A stretch of 64,000 bases of DNA from assembly GCF_019039255.1 (NCBI RefSeq), contig NZ_CP077062.1:620001-684000 (forward strand). The letters are read 5' to 3'. This stretch comes from Nocardioides panacis (GTDB taxonomy: Bacteria > Actinomycetota > Actinomycetes > Propionibacteriales > Nocardioidaceae). The first letter of the stretch is position 1. Each line of letters begins with the position of its first letter. The notes under the pieces were generated by a model. That model was not told the origin of the DNA and did not search any database. It was given only the letters and a program-made list of their open reading frames with translations. Shown here piece by piece: positions 35,335 to 44,111 of this stretch. Both the position numbers and the translations under genes were made by a program.

Positions 35335-36531
35335 GTGACGTTCTCTACCGGTACAGTCAACCCGGCGGTGCTCACCGCGCGCAACGCGGTGCTGGCCACC
35401 TTCTTCCTCAACGGGTTCGCCTTCGCCACCTGGGCCTCGCGGATCCCGTCGGTCCGGCACGCCCTGGGCCTCGGCCCGGCGCAGCTCGGGCTGCTGCTGC
35501 TCGCCGCCTCCATCGGCGCCGTCCTGGCGCTGCCGTCCTCCGGTGGGTCCGTCCAGCGCTTCGGTGCCCGCCGGGTGGTGATGGTGGCCGCCGGGGTGGA
35601 GGCCCTCGGCCTGATGCTCGTCGCCGTCGGCGCCGGGGTGCTCGAGACGGTGCCGCTGACCGCAGTCGGCCTGTTCCTCGTCGGGTTCGGCACCGGCACC
35701 TGGGACGTGGCGATGAACGTGGAGGGCGCCGAGGTCGAGCGGCTCCTGGGGCGCTCGATCATGCCGCGCTTCCACGCGTCGTTCAGCCTCGGCACGGTGG
35801 CCGGCGCCGGTGTCGGCGCCCTGGTCACCTTCGCCGGGCTGGGCATCTCCTGGCACGTCGGCGCGGTCGCCCTGCTGGTGCTCGCCCTCGGCGGCGCCTC
35901 CGTGCGCGGCTTCCTCGCCGTCGAGCCGCACGCCGACGACGCGCCGCCGAGCCACGCGCTCAAGGCCTGGACCGAGCCGCGCACCCTGCTGATCGGCGTG
36001 ATGGTGCTCGCGATGGCCCTCACCGAGGGCGTCGCCAACGACTGGCTGGGCGTCGCGATGGTGGACGGGTACGGCGCACCCGCCTGGCTGGGCGCCGCCG
36101 CGTTCGCCCTGTTCGTCGCGGCGATGACCACCGGGCGGGTGTTCGGCACGAACCTGCTCGACACCTTCGGGCGGCTGCCGGTGCTGTGGGGGAGCATGGC
36201 GGTGGCCGGCGTCGGGGTGCTGCTCGTGGTGCTCGGCCAGGTGACGGTGCTCGTCGTGCTGGGGATCGTGCTGTGGGGCATCGGTGCCTCGCTCGGCTTC
36301 CCGGTGGGCATGAGCGCCGCGGCCGACGACCCGGCCAAGGCCGCCGCCCGGGTCAGCGTGGTCTCCACGATCGGCTACACCGCGTTCCTCGGCGGCCCGC
36401 CGCTGCTCGGCTTCCTGGGCAGCCACTTCGGGGTGCTCGAGGCCCTTCTCGTGGTGTCGCTGATCCTGGTGCCCTCGGCGTTCGCCGTACCCGCCGCGCG
36501 CAAGCAGGAAGCCGCCGGTCCCGCCCTGTAG
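35335..36531 (+). CDS. MFS transporter (FucP/YbjJ-like)
   Basis: 398 residues from GTG 35335; the exact start is uncertain. Twelve membrane segments; FFLNGFAFATWASRIPSVRHALGLGPAQLGLLLL resembles the YbjJ/FucP branch, and GTGTWDVAMNVEGAEVERLLGRSIMPRFHASFSLG has the conserved DxxMNxE region. Substrate unknown, perhaps a sugar. The DUF445 gene follows after 11 bp, so both are probably one transcript. Confidence 0.9.
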   Translation: MTFSTGTVNPAVLTARNAVLATFFLNGFAFATWASRIPSVRHALGLGPAQLGLLLLAASIGAVLALPSSGGSVQRFGARRVVMVAAGVEALGLMLVAVGAGVLETVPLTAVGLFLVGFGTGTWDVAMNVEGAEVERLLGRSIMPRFHASFSLGTVAGAGVGALVTFAGLGISWHVGAVALLVLALGGASVRGFLAVEPHADDAPPSHALKAWTEPRTLLIGVMVLAMALTEGVANDWLGVAMVDGYGAPAWLGAAAFALFVAAMTTGRVFGTNLLDTFGRLPVLWGSMAVAGVGVLLVVLGQVTVLVVLGIVLWGIGASLGFPVGMSAAADDPAKAAARVSVVSTIGYTAFLGGPPLLGFLGSHFGVLEALLVVSLILVPSAFAVPAARKQEAAGPAL

Positions 36532-36542
36532 GTTCGGCCCCG

Positions 36543-37799
36543 ATGAGCGCCGACATCGTCACCGCCAACCCCGAGCTCGACGAGCAGCGCCGCCGTGCCC
36601 TGCGCCGGATGCGGACGCTCGCCGTCTCGCTGCTGCTGCTCGCGGCCGTGGTCTACCTCGCGACCCTGCGCCTCGGGGGCTTCTGGGGGTTCGTGAACGC
36701 CGGCGCCGAGGCGTCGATGGTGGGCGCGATCGCCGACTGGTTCGCGGTGACGGCACTGTTCAAGCACCCGCTGGGCCTCCCGATCCCGCACACCGCGCTG
36801 ATCCCGCGCCGCAAGGAGGAGCTCGGCCGCAGCCTCGAGGAGTTCGTCGGTGAGAACTTCCTGCAGGAGACGATCATCCGCGAGCGCCTGGACGCCGCGC
36901 GGCTGAGCAGCCGGGCCGGCGCCTGGCTGGCCGAGGAGACCAACGCCCGGCGGGTCGTCGACGAGGCGGCCGCCGTGCTGCTCATCGGGCTGTCCCGGAT
37001 CCGCGACGAGGACATGGTCTCCCTGGTCCAGGAGGCGCTGCTGCCGCGGTTCCTGGCCGAGCCGGTCAGCCCGGTGGCCGGCAGCCTGCTGGAGGAGATC
37101 GTCCGGGACGGTGCGCACCACGGGCTGGTCGACCTGGCCCTGGAGGAGGCGCACCGCTGGCTGACCCAGAACGAGCAGGTGTTCGTCGAGATCGTGCTGG
37201 AGCGGGCGCCCTGGTGGTCCCCGTCGGCGGTCAACGACCGGGTCACCCACCGGCTGCACCTCGAGGTGGTCTCCTGGGTCGACGACATCCGCCGCGACCC
37301 GTACCACCACGCCCGGGGTGCCCTCGACGGGGCGCTCGAGCAGCTCGCCCAGGACCTGCTGCACGACCCGGCCACCCAGGAGCGCATGGAGCGCCTGAAG
37401 AACCGGGTGCTCAGCCACCCCCAGCTGCTGGTCACCGCGACCTCGCTGTGGAACGCCTTCCGCCGGGCCCTGATGGAGTCCCTGGACGACGCCGACGGGC
37501 CGCTGCGCAGCCGCGCGGTCGACGAGCTGCGCAGCTTCGGCGACCGGCTCACCCACGACGACGCGCTGCGGGCCCGGGCCGACCGCTACGCCGCCGACCT
37601 GGTGGTCTTCGCCGTCGGGAGGTACGGCGACGAGCTGACCGCCGTGATCACCCACACGGTGAACCGCTGGGACGGCAAGGAGGCGGCCCGCAAGATCGAG
37701 CTGCACGTCGGACGGGACCTGCAGTTCATCCGGATCAACGGCACCATCGTCGGCGGCCTGGTCGGCGTGCTGATCCACACCGTCAGCGTGCTGCTCTGA
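36543..37799 (+). CDS. DUF445 membrane-associated protein
   Basis: 418 residues. MRTLAVSLLLLAAVVYLATL is an N-terminal membrane helix, followed by the DUF445 signature GAEASMVGAIADWFAVTALFKHPLGLPIPHTALIPRRKEELGRSLEEFV, and a second helix at the very C terminus (INGTIVGGLVGVLIHTVSVLL). The middle is mostly alpha-helical. Family function is unknown. It lies between an MFS gene (11 bp before) and an S4-domain gene (19 bp after). Confidence 0.92.
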   Translation: MSADIVTANPELDEQRRRALRRMRTLAVSLLLLAAVVYLATLRLGGFWGFVNAGAEASMVGAIADWFAVTALFKHPLGLPIPHTALIPRRKEELGRSLEEFVGENFLQETIIRERLDAARLSSRAGAWLAEETNARRVVDEAAAVLLIGLSRIRDEDMVSLVQEALLPRFLAEPVSPVAGSLLEEIVRDGAHHGLVDLALEEAHRWLTQNEQVFVEIVLERAPWWSPSAVNDRVTHRLHLEVVSWVDDIRRDPYHHARGALDGALEQLAQDLLHDPATQERMERLKNRVLSHPQLLVTATSLWNAFRRALMESLDDADGPLRSRAVDELRSFGDRLTHDDALRARADRYAADLVVFAVGRYGDELTAVITHTVNRWDGKEAARKIELHVGRDLQFIRINGTIVGGLVGVLIHTVSVLL

Positions 37800-37818
37800 C
37801 CGGTGGGAGGATGGACTC

Positions 37819-38034
37819 GTGAGTGCACCCCGAGACGTCCCGATCCGCGAGGACTCGATCCGCCTGGGCCAGTTCCTCAAGCTGGCCGACCTCATCGACA
37901 ACGGCGCCGAGGTCAAGCCCCTGATGATCCAGGGCGAGGTCGCCGTGAACGGCGAGGTGGAGACCCGGCGCGGCCGCCAGCTCGCGAAGGGCGACGTGGT
38001 CACCCTCGGCGGCGAGGCCGTCCGGGTCTCCTGA
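37819..38034 (+). CDS. S4-domain RNA-binding protein (YbcJ/RlbA type)
   Basis: 71 residues from GTG 37819. IRLGQFLKLADLIDNGAEVKPLMIQGEVAVNGEVETRRGRQLAKGDVVTL is a complete S4 domain of the small stand-alone type. Such proteins bind structured RNA and are thought to act on ribosome or tRNA quality control. It follows DUF445 in the same direction and is convergent with the FKBP gene. Confidence 0.92.
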   Translation: MSAPRDVPIREDSIRLGQFLKLADLIDNGAEVKPLMIQGEVAVNGEVETRRGRQLAKGDVVTLGGEAVRVS

Positions 38035-38042
38035 GGCTCAGG

Positions 38043-38417
38043 TCAGCGCACGTCGACGAGGTCGACCACGAAGATCAGCGTCTCGCCCGGCTTGATCACA
38101 CCACCGGCGCCCCGGTCGCCGTAGCCCAGGTGCGGCGGGATGACGAGCCGGCGGCGGCCGCCGACCTTCATGCCCGTGACGCCCTGGTCCCAGCCGGCGA
38201 TGACCTGGCCGACGCCGAGGCGGAAGGCCAGCGGCTCGCCCCGGTTGTACGACGCGTCGAACTCCTCGCCGGTGGAGTGCGCGACCCCGACGTAGTGCAC
38301 GTGCACGGTCTTGCCGGCGACCGCCTCGGCGCCGTCGCCCGGGGCCAGCTCGGTGACCTCCAGGTCGGTCGGCGGGGGGCCGTCGGGGAAGTCGATCTCG
38401 GGCTTCTCGTGCGTCAC
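38043..38417 (-). CDS. FKBP-type peptidyl-prolyl cis-trans isomerase
   Basis: 124 residues from GTG 38417 (VTHEKPEIDFPDGPPPTDLEV) with GAGAGGAA upstream. The FKBP core runs from about 30 to 124: VHVHYVGVAHSTGEEFDASYNRGEPLAFRLGVGQVIAGWDQGVTGMKVGGRRRLVIPPHLGYGDRG, with the usual active-site Tyr, Asp, Phe and Trp. It is cytosolic (no signal peptide) and helps proline isomerisation during folding. Confidence 0.95.
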   Translation of the reverse strand: MTHEKPEIDFPDGPPPTDLEVTELAPGDGAEAVAGKTVHVHYVGVAHSTGEEFDASYNRGEPLAFRLGVGQVIAGWDQGVTGMKVGGRRRLVIPPHLGYGDRGAGGVIKPGETLIFVVDLVDVR

Positions 38418-38468
38418 GGGGGTTCCTCTCGGACGGGGGCGGATGTGCGGCCCCACATTACGGGAGGC

Positions 38469-38906
38469 TCAGGTCTGGCTGCTGTGCACGTAGGAGTCGA
38501 GCTGGTCACGCTCGAACTGCAGCTCGCTCATCCGGCTCTTCACCACGTCGCCGATGCTCATGATCCCGAGCAGCCGGCCGTCGACGACCACCGGGACGTG
38601 CCGGAAGCGCCGCTCGGTCATCACCTCCATCAGCTCGTTGACGGTGGCGTCGGTGCCGCAGGTGTGCACCGGGGAGGACATGATCGAGGAGACCGGGGAC
38701 TCCAGCAGCGACTCGTCCGCGTGCAGCCGGCGCACCACGTCCCGCTCGGAGACGATGCCGTCGACGCTCGCGCCGTCCTCGCTCACCACGAGGGCGCCGA
38801 TGTTGTGCTGGGCCAGCAGGCCGAGCAGGTCGCGGACGGTCGCGTCCGGCCTGACCGTCACGACGTCGTGGGTGGGTTTGCTTGCGAGGACCTCTTTGAT
38901 GCGCAT
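38469..38906 (-). CDS. CBS-domain pair protein
   Basis: 145 residues from ATG 38906 (MRIKEVLASKPTHDVVTVRPDATVRDL), with GGGAGG upstream; an in-frame start at 38933 is less likely. Two CBS motifs (about 8-60 and 72-128), e.g. GIVSERDVVRRLH and GIMSIGDVVKSRM, form one Bateman module that binds an adenosine nucleotide. No effector domain is attached. This arrangement is common in actinobacteria, usually without a known target. Confidence 0.92.
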   Translation of the reverse strand: MRIKEVLASKPTHDVVTVRPDATVRDLLGLLAQHNIGALVVSEDGASVDGIVSERDVVRRLHADESLLESPVSSIMSSPVHTCGTDATVNELMEVMTERRFRHVPVVVDGRLLGIMSIGDVVKSRMSELQFERDQLDSYVHSSQT

Positions 38907-39020
38907 GGGTCGACCTCCCGGCGTTGCTGACACGAGCTCGCGGTCGGAGCAGGTGGCTCAGGGTAGTCACATCGGACCCGGTCGGCTAGGGGCTCAGGTC
39001 CCGGCTGCGAGGATGTCCGG

Positions 39021-39788
39021 GTGCGACGCGAGCTGCCGGTCGGGGTGGGCCCCTGGGTGTGCCCCGCCCTGATGGGCTGGCTGACCGTCGTGCTCTGGCT
39101 GGACCGCTCGGGCGGGGGCGGCGGGTTGTGGCAGCAGCGCGGCCTCGGGGTGCTCACCTGGGGGGTGCTGGCGCTGGCGCTGACCCGGGTCAGCCCCACC
39201 GTGCGGGCCCAGACGGCGGTCGTCGTGGTGTTCGCGACCGTGGTGGAGTACGTCTTCAGCCCCACGCTCGAGGTGTACACCTACCGCTTCCACAACGTGC
39301 CGGCGTTCGTGCCCCCGGGCCACGGCCTGGTCTACCTCTCGGCCTACGCCCTGGGCCACGCCGCGTTCGTCGAGCGGCACCGGCGCACGGCGGTCGGGGC
39401 CGTCCTGGTGCTCGGCGGCGCCTGGGCGGCGTACGGCGTCCTGGTGGCCGAGCGGACCGACGTGCTCGGCGCGTTCTGGTACGCCTGCCTGGCGCTGTTC
39501 CTGCTCTTCGGGCCGTCGCAGCCGGTCTACGTCGGGGCGTTCGTGGCGGTCAGCTGGCTGGAGATCGCCGGCACGCATCTGGGCACCTGGGCGTGGGGGA
39601 CCCACGACCCGACCGGCGCGGTGTCGATCGGCAACCCGCCGTCGGGAGCCGCGGGCGGCTACGGCTGGTTCGACCTCGCCGGGCTGCTCGCCGCGCCGCT
39701 CGTGCTCCGGCTCTGGGCCCGGGTCACCCGCGACCGTCGGGGTCCGCGGGACCCGCAGGCTCGGCCGGCGGCCGCCGACGTGCGCTGA
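39021..39788 (+). CDS. Multi-pass membrane protein of unknown function
   Basis: 255 residues, start MRRELPVGVGPWVCPALMGWL (GTG at 39021 in the CGGGTGCGACGC context). About seven hydrophobic segments with conserved-looking polar spots (FATVVEYVFSPTLEVYTYRFHNVPAFVPPGHGLVYL and WLEIAGTHLGTWAWGTHDPTG). The mix of E, H, P and Y inside helices recalls carotenoid-pathway or prenyl-acting membrane enzymes, but no family is certain. Its end overlaps the convergent hisN gene by 65 bp. Confidence 0.72.
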   Translation: MRRELPVGVGPWVCPALMGWLTVVLWLDRSGGGGGLWQQRGLGVLTWGVLALALTRVSPTVRAQTAVVVVFATVVEYVFSPTLEVYTYRFHNVPAFVPPGHGLVYLSAYALGHAAFVERHRRTAVGAVLVLGGAWAAYGVLVAERTDVLGAFWYACLALFLLFGPSQPVYVGAFVAVSWLEIAGTHLGTWAWGTHDPTGAVSIGNPPSGAAGGYGWFDLAGLLAAPLVLRLWARVTRDRRGPRDPQARPAAADVR

Positions 39789-40632
39789 GGTCGTGCAGCG
39801 ACCCGTGCCGGCGCGGGGCCACGTCCGGGTCGTGCTCGTCGTCGGGCAGCGAGCCCAAGAACGCCAGGGCCTGGTCGTGCAGCCGGCCGTTGCTGGCCAG
39901 CGCGTTGCCGCCGTGGGGGCCGGGGGTGCCGTCCAGGGAGGTGAACGTGCCGCCGGCCTCCCGGACGATCACGTCGAGCGCGGCCATGTCGTAGAGCTCC
40001 AGCTCCGGCTCGGCGGCCAGGTCCACCGCGCCCTCCGCGAGCAGCATGTAGGACCAGAAGTCGCCGTACGCCCGGGTCCGCCAGCACCGCCGCGACAGGG
40101 CGAGGAAGGCGTCGAGCCGGTCCCGCTCGTCCCAGCCGGAGAACGACGAGTAGGACAGCGACGCGTCGTCGAGGCGGGACACGTCCGAGACGTGGCACTC
40201 GGAGGCCTTCAGCAGCGAGCGGCCGGTCCAGGCGCCGCCGTCCTTGGACGCCCACCAGCGGCGCTGCAGCATCGGCGCGGAGACGCAGCCCACGACCACC
40301 TCGTCGTCGACCATCAGCGCGATCAGGGTCGCCCACACCGGCACGCCGCGGACGTAGTTCTTGGTGCCGTCGATCGGGTCGACGACCCAGCGGCGCTGGC
40401 TGTGCCCGGTCGAGCCGGTCTCCTCGCCCAGGACGGCGTCCCGCGGCCGGGCGCGGGACAGGGTCCGCCGGATGCCCTCCTCGACGGACTTGTCGGCGTC
40501 GGTGACCGGGGTGAGGTCGGGCTTGTTCACCACGTGCAGGTCCAGCGCCTTGTACCGGTTCGTGGACAGCGAGTCGGCGTCGTCCGCGAGGACGTGGGCG
40601 AGGCGCAGGTCGTCGGTGAAGGAGGTGGGCAT
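39724..40632 (-). CDS. hisN: Histidinol-phosphatase, inositol-monophosphatase family
   Basis: 302 residues from ATG 40632 (MPTSFTDDLRLAHVLADDADSLSTNRYKALDL). DAVLGEE and WVVDPIDGTKNYVRG carry the metal ligands (Glu, Asp, Asp) of the IMPase fold, and ELYDMAALDVIVREAGG the last Asp. The length without the long C-terminal tail (about 260) and the YKALDLHVVNKPDLTPVTDADKSVE start match actinobacterial HisN, which removes phosphate from histidinol phosphate. The last 40 residues are a polar tail that overlaps the neighbouring gene. Position near rsgA-aroA fits actinobacterial gene order. Confidence 0.92.
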   Translation of the reverse strand: MPTSFTDDLRLAHVLADDADSLSTNRYKALDLHVVNKPDLTPVTDADKSVEEGIRRTLSRARPRDAVLGEETGSTGHSQRRWVVDPIDGTKNYVRGVPVWATLIALMVDDEVVVGCVSAPMLQRRWWASKDGGAWTGRSLLKASECHVSDVSRLDDASLSYSSFSGWDERDRLDAFLALSRRCWRTRAYGDFWSYMLLAEGAVDLAAEPELELYDMAALDVIVREAGGTFTSLDGTPGPHGGNALASNGRLHDQALAFLGSLPDDEHDPDVAPRRHGSLHDLSARRRPPAEPAGPADPDGRG

Positions 40633-40749
40633 GGGCCACAGGCTATGCCCCGCGGGGCCGGTCGCGGCCAGGCGTGCCGGGGGTACTAGCACCATCGGCC
40701 ACCCGACGGACACTGACGACCCGCCGGTGGACCGCCTAGCGTCGGGGGC

Positions 40750-41220
40750 ATGGAGATCGCCGGACTGCCCCTGCACCCGCTCGTCGTCCACGGGGCGGTG
40801 GTGCTGATCCCGCTCACCGCGCTGCTCGCGATCGGGTTCGCCGTGCTGCCCCGGTGGCGGTGGCTGCTGCGCTGGCCGACCGCCGTCGCGTCGGTGCTGG
40901 GCATCGCGCTGGGCTTCCTGGCGACCACCACCGGCGACGCCCTCGAGGAGGCCCGGCCCGAGCTGGAGGCCCTGGTGCACGAGCACGCCGAGCGCGGGGA
41001 GCTGCTCGCGAACCTCACCGTCGTGCTCGCGGTCGTCGTGGTCGCCGCGGCGTTCATGCTGCCGGGGCCGTCCGCCCTGGCCAGCGGCCGCGGCGAGGTG
41101 TCCCGCCGGGTGGTCTACGCCGACAAGGTGCTGCCGGTCCTGCTGGTGCTGGCCGCGGTGGTGGTGCTGGTGCAGGTGGTGCTGACCGGGGACTCCGGGG
41201 CCCGCGCCGTCTGGGGCTAG
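40750..41220 (+). CDS. DUF2231 membrane protein
   Basis: 156 residues. MEIAGLPLHPLVVHGAVVLIPLTALLAIG has the family's conserved LPLHPLVVHF-type start with two His, then four membrane helices. The fold is thought to bind metal or heme-like cofactors in some members, but its function is unknown. It is divergent from hisN and its stop overlaps the rsgA stop by 4 bp. Confidence 0.9.
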   Translation: MEIAGLPLHPLVVHGAVVLIPLTALLAIGFAVLPRWRWLLRWPTAVASVLGIALGFLATTTGDALEEARPELEALVHEHAERGELLANLTVVLAVVVVAAAFMLPGPSALASGRGEVSRRVVYADKVLPVLLVLAAVVVLVQVVLTGDSGARAVWG

Positions 41221-42200
41221 TAGTCCGAGCTCTCCCGGCTCGCCAGCAGCCGCCGGAAGGAGTCCACCCGGGCGGCCTCCGTGCGGCCCTCGGCGACCGC
41301 CTCGTCCAGCCCGCACTCCGGGGCACCCTCGCCGTGCGTGCAGCCGCGCGGGCACGGGCCGGTGAGCTCGGCCAGGTCGGGGAACGCGTGGATCAGGGTG
41401 GCCGGCTCGACGTGTGCGAGCCCGAAGGACCGGATGCCGGGGGTGTCCACGATCCAGCCGCCGTCCGGCAGCGCCAGCATCAGCACCGACGTGGAGGTCT
41501 GCCGGCCCCGCCCGGTGACCGCGTTGACGTGCCCGATCGCCCGGTCGCTGCCGGGCACCAGCGCGTTGACCAGCGTGGACTTGCCGACGCCGCTGTGACC
41601 GACCAGCACGCTGACCCGGTCGTGCAGCCGCTCACGCACCTCGGTTAGGTCGTCGCCGCGCTGGGTGACGACGTAGGGCACGCCGAGCGGGCGGTAGACC
41701 GAGAGCAGCGTCTCCGGGTCGGCCAGGTCGGCCTTGGTCACGCAGAGCAGGGGGGTGAGGCCCGCGTCGTACGCCGCGACCAGGGCCCGGTCGATCAGCC
41801 GCGGGCGGGGCTCCGGGTCGGCCAGGGCGGCCACGATCACCAGCTGCTCGGCGTTCGCCACGATCACCCGCTCGACCGGGTCGTCGTCGTCCGCGGTGCG
41901 CCGGAGCACGGTACGGCGCTCGTCGACCGACACGATCCGGGCCAGCGAGCCGTCGTCGCCCGTGACGTCGCCGACCAGCCGGACCTCGTCCCCGACGACC
42001 ACGCCCTTGCGGCCGAGCGGACGGGACTTCATCGCGGTGACCAGGTGGCCGTCGACCAACGTCGTGTAGCGGCCCCGGTCCACGGTGACCACCCGGCCGG
42101 CGACGGCGTCGTCGTAGGCGGGGCGGTCCTTGGTGCGCGGACGCGTGCGGCGACGGGGACGGTCGTAGGACTCGATGTCGTTCTCGTCGTACCGCGGCAT
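41217..42200 (-). CDS. rsgA: Ribosome small-subunit-dependent GTPase A
   Basis: 327 residues from ATG 42200 (MPRYDENDIESYDRPRRR). An OB-fold comes first (about 35-95), then a circularly permuted GTPase: TKAD (G4), GHSGVGKSTLVN (G1) and DTPG (G3), and finally a zinc finger CPRGCTHGEGAPEC. RsgA helps mature the 30S subunit. It starts 2 bp after the aroA stop; aroA-rsgA is a conserved actinobacterial pair. Confidence 0.97.
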   Translation of the reverse strand: MPRYDENDIESYDRPRRRTRPRTKDRPAYDDAVAGRVVTVDRGRYTTLVDGHLVTAMKSRPLGRKGVVVGDEVRLVGDVTGDDGSLARIVSVDERRTVLRRTADDDDPVERVIVANAEQLVIVAALADPEPRPRLIDRALVAAYDAGLTPLLCVTKADLADPETLLSVYRPLGVPYVVTQRGDDLTEVRERLHDRVSVLVGHSGVGKSTLVNALVPGSDRAIGHVNAVTGRGRQTSTSVLMLALPDGGWIVDTPGIRSFGLAHVEPATLIHAFPDLAELTGPCPRGCTHGEGAPECGLDEAVAEGRTEAARVDSFRRLLASRESSDY

Positions 42201-42202
42201 CG

Positions 42203-43486
42203 TCAGCGGCTCGAGCCGAGGAACGTCGACCAGACCCCGGCGAAGTCGGGGAACGTCTTGGAGGTGGTCGCGATGTTCTCGACCTCCACGCCGTCCACCG
42301 CGAGCCCCAGGATGACCCCGGCATGTGCCATCCGGTGGTCGGCGTAGGTGCGGAAGGCGCCGCCGTTGAGCGCGGTGGGCCGGATCGTCAGGCCGTCCTC
42401 GGTCTCGGTCACGTGCCCGCCCATCGAGTTGAACTCGGTGGCCAGCGCGGCGAGCCGGTCGGTCTCGTGCCCGCGGATGTGCGCGATCCCGCGCAGGTGC
42501 GAGGGGGAGTCGGCCATCAGGCACAGCGCGGCCACCGCGGGGGTCAGCTCCCCGACGTCGTGCAGGTCGTAGTCCAGCCCGTGCAGCGTGCCCGAGCCGG
42601 TGACCGTCAGGCCCTCGTCGGTGAGCTCGGTGCTGCCGCCCATCAGCGTGACGATCTCGCGCAGCGCGTCCCCGGCCTGCGTGGTGGCCCGCGGCCAGTC
42701 CAGGACGGTCACGCTGCCGCCGGTCACCAGGCCGGCGGCCAGGAAGGGGGCGGCGTTCGACAGGTCCGGCTCCACCTGTACGTCGACCGCCCGGATCGCC
42801 GACGGCAGCACCCGCCAGCGGTTGACGTCGGAGTCGTCGACCTCGACGCCGCGCATCCGCAGCTGCTCGACGGTCATGTCGATGTGCGGCAGCGAGGGGA
42901 CCGGCTTGCCCTCGTGACGGACGTCGACGCCCTCGTCGTACCGGGCGCCGGCGAGCAGCAGGGCGGAGATGAACTGGCTCGAGGCGGACGCGTCGATGGT
43001 GACCTGGCCGCCCCGCACGCGGCCGGTGCCGACCACCGTGAACGGCAGCGACCCGCGGTCCTCGTCCTCGACCACGACGCCGAGCCCGCGCAGGCCCTGC
43101 AGGATCTCGTGCATCGGCCGGAGCCGGGCGTGCGGGTCACCGTCGAAGACGACCGGCCCGTCGGCCAGCGCGGCGACCGGCGGCACGAACCGCATCACGG
43201 TGCCGGCCAGTCCGCAGTCGATCGTCTCGCGGCCGCGCAGCCGCCCGGGGGTGACCTTCCAGTCCACGCCGGTGGTGTCGACACCGATGCCCAGCTCGGT
43301 GAGCGCGTCGGCCATCAGCCGGGTGTCGCGCGAGCGCAGCGCCTGGCGGACGACGCTGGGGCCGTCGGACAGCGCGGCGAGCACGAGGGCCCGGTTGGTG
43401 ATCGACTTCGAGCCGGGCAGCCGGACGGTGGCACGCACCGGTCCGGTGGGGTGCGGGGCAGGCCAGAGTGTGCGGTGCTCGTTCAT
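42203..43486 (-). CDS. aroA: 3-phosphoshikimate 1-carboxyvinyltransferase (EPSP synthase)
   Basis: 427 residues, full length. [20 protein letters not shown] holds the phosphate-binding KSxTNR motif; [35 protein letters not shown] and YADHRMAHA are the standard EPSP synthase blocks. It joins shikimate 3-phosphate and PEP in the sixth step of the shikimate route. The LAGTVMR loop (GTxxR) is of class I type with Thr rather than Ala, suggesting glyphosate sensitivity. Paired with rsgA. Confidence 0.97.
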   Translation of the reverse strand: MNEHRTLWPAPHPTGPVRATVRLPGSKSITNRALVLAALSDGPSVVRQALRSRDTRLMADALTELGIGVDTTGVDWKVTPGRLRGRETIDCGLAGTVMRFVPPVAALADGPVVFDGDPHARLRPMHEILQGLRGLGVVVEDEDRGSLPFTVVGTGRVRGGQVTIDASASSQFISALLLAGARYDEGVDVRHEGKPVPSLPHIDMTVEQLRMRGVEVDDSDVNRWRVLPSAIRAVDVQVEPDLSNAAPFLAAGLVTGGSVTVLDWPRATTQAGDALREIVTLMGGSTELTDEGLTVTGSGTLHGLDYDLHDVGELTPAVAALCLMADSPSHLRGIAHIRGHETDRLAALATEFNSMGGHVTETEDGLTIRPTALNGGAFRTYADHRMAHAGVILGLAVDGVEVENIATTSKTFPDFAGVWSTFLGSSR

Positions 43487-43517
43487 CGCGACTGAGCGTA
43501 GCGGCCCCGGGGTCGGC

Positions 43518-44051
43518 TCAGGAGGTCACGCTCTTGCGGGCCAGCTTCGCCTGCGCCTTCGCCTCGCGCCGCAGGTGCTTGGCCTCCCGCTTCGCGGAGC
43601 CCACGGCGTGCTGGGCGCGCCAGGCGACGCCCGGACGGCCCTCGGTGTCGACGCCGGCCAGCACGAGGCCGCCGAGCATCGAGACGTTCTTGAAGAAGTG
43701 CGTCATCTGCTGGGCCCGGGCGGCCTTGTCCTTATGCTCCCAGAAGCGGTGCCCGGCCAGCGTCGTGGGGACCACGGTGGCGGCCAGCGCCAGGGCCGAC
43801 AGCCGGGGCGCGCGACCGGTGGCGAGCGCGAAGCCCGCGACGATGTGCACGCCGGCGTTCAGCCGGACCATGGTCTTGTCGTCCTGGGGGACCGGCAGCT
43901 GCGGGGCGACCTTGCCCGCGAGGCCGCGGATCTCGTCGTTGACCGGCTTGGAGGCCTCCGCGAGCGCGGCGGTGTTCTGCAGGGCGTTGATGCCGCCGTA
44001 GATGAACGTGGAGGCGAGCATCGGACGCGCGACGAGTCGGATCAGAGTCAT
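43518..44051 (-). CDS. DoxX-family membrane protein
   Basis: 177 residues from ATG 44051 ([24 protein letters not shown]). Four membrane helices of the DoxX fold: [57 protein letters not shown] and [17 protein letters not shown]. The C-terminal tail is Lys/Arg-rich ([19 protein letters not shown]). Some DoxX proteins work with superoxide dismutase or sulfurtransferase partners in mycobacteria; none is adjacent here. It follows aspS leftward after 60 bp. Confidence 0.9.
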   Translation of the reverse strand: MTLIRLVARPMLASTFIYGGINALQNTAALAEASKPVNDEIRGLAGKVAPQLPVPQDDKTMVRLNAGVHIVAGFALATGRAPRLSALALAATVVPTTLAGHRFWEHKDKAARAQQMTHFFKNVSMLGGLVLAGVDTEGRPGVAWRAQHAVGSAKREAKHLRREAKAQAKLARKSVTS

Positions 44052-44111
44052 GGTGCCTTCATACCCCAATCCGGCCCCGTCACGCGTCCGGGCGCCGACG
44101 GCCTGGCCCGG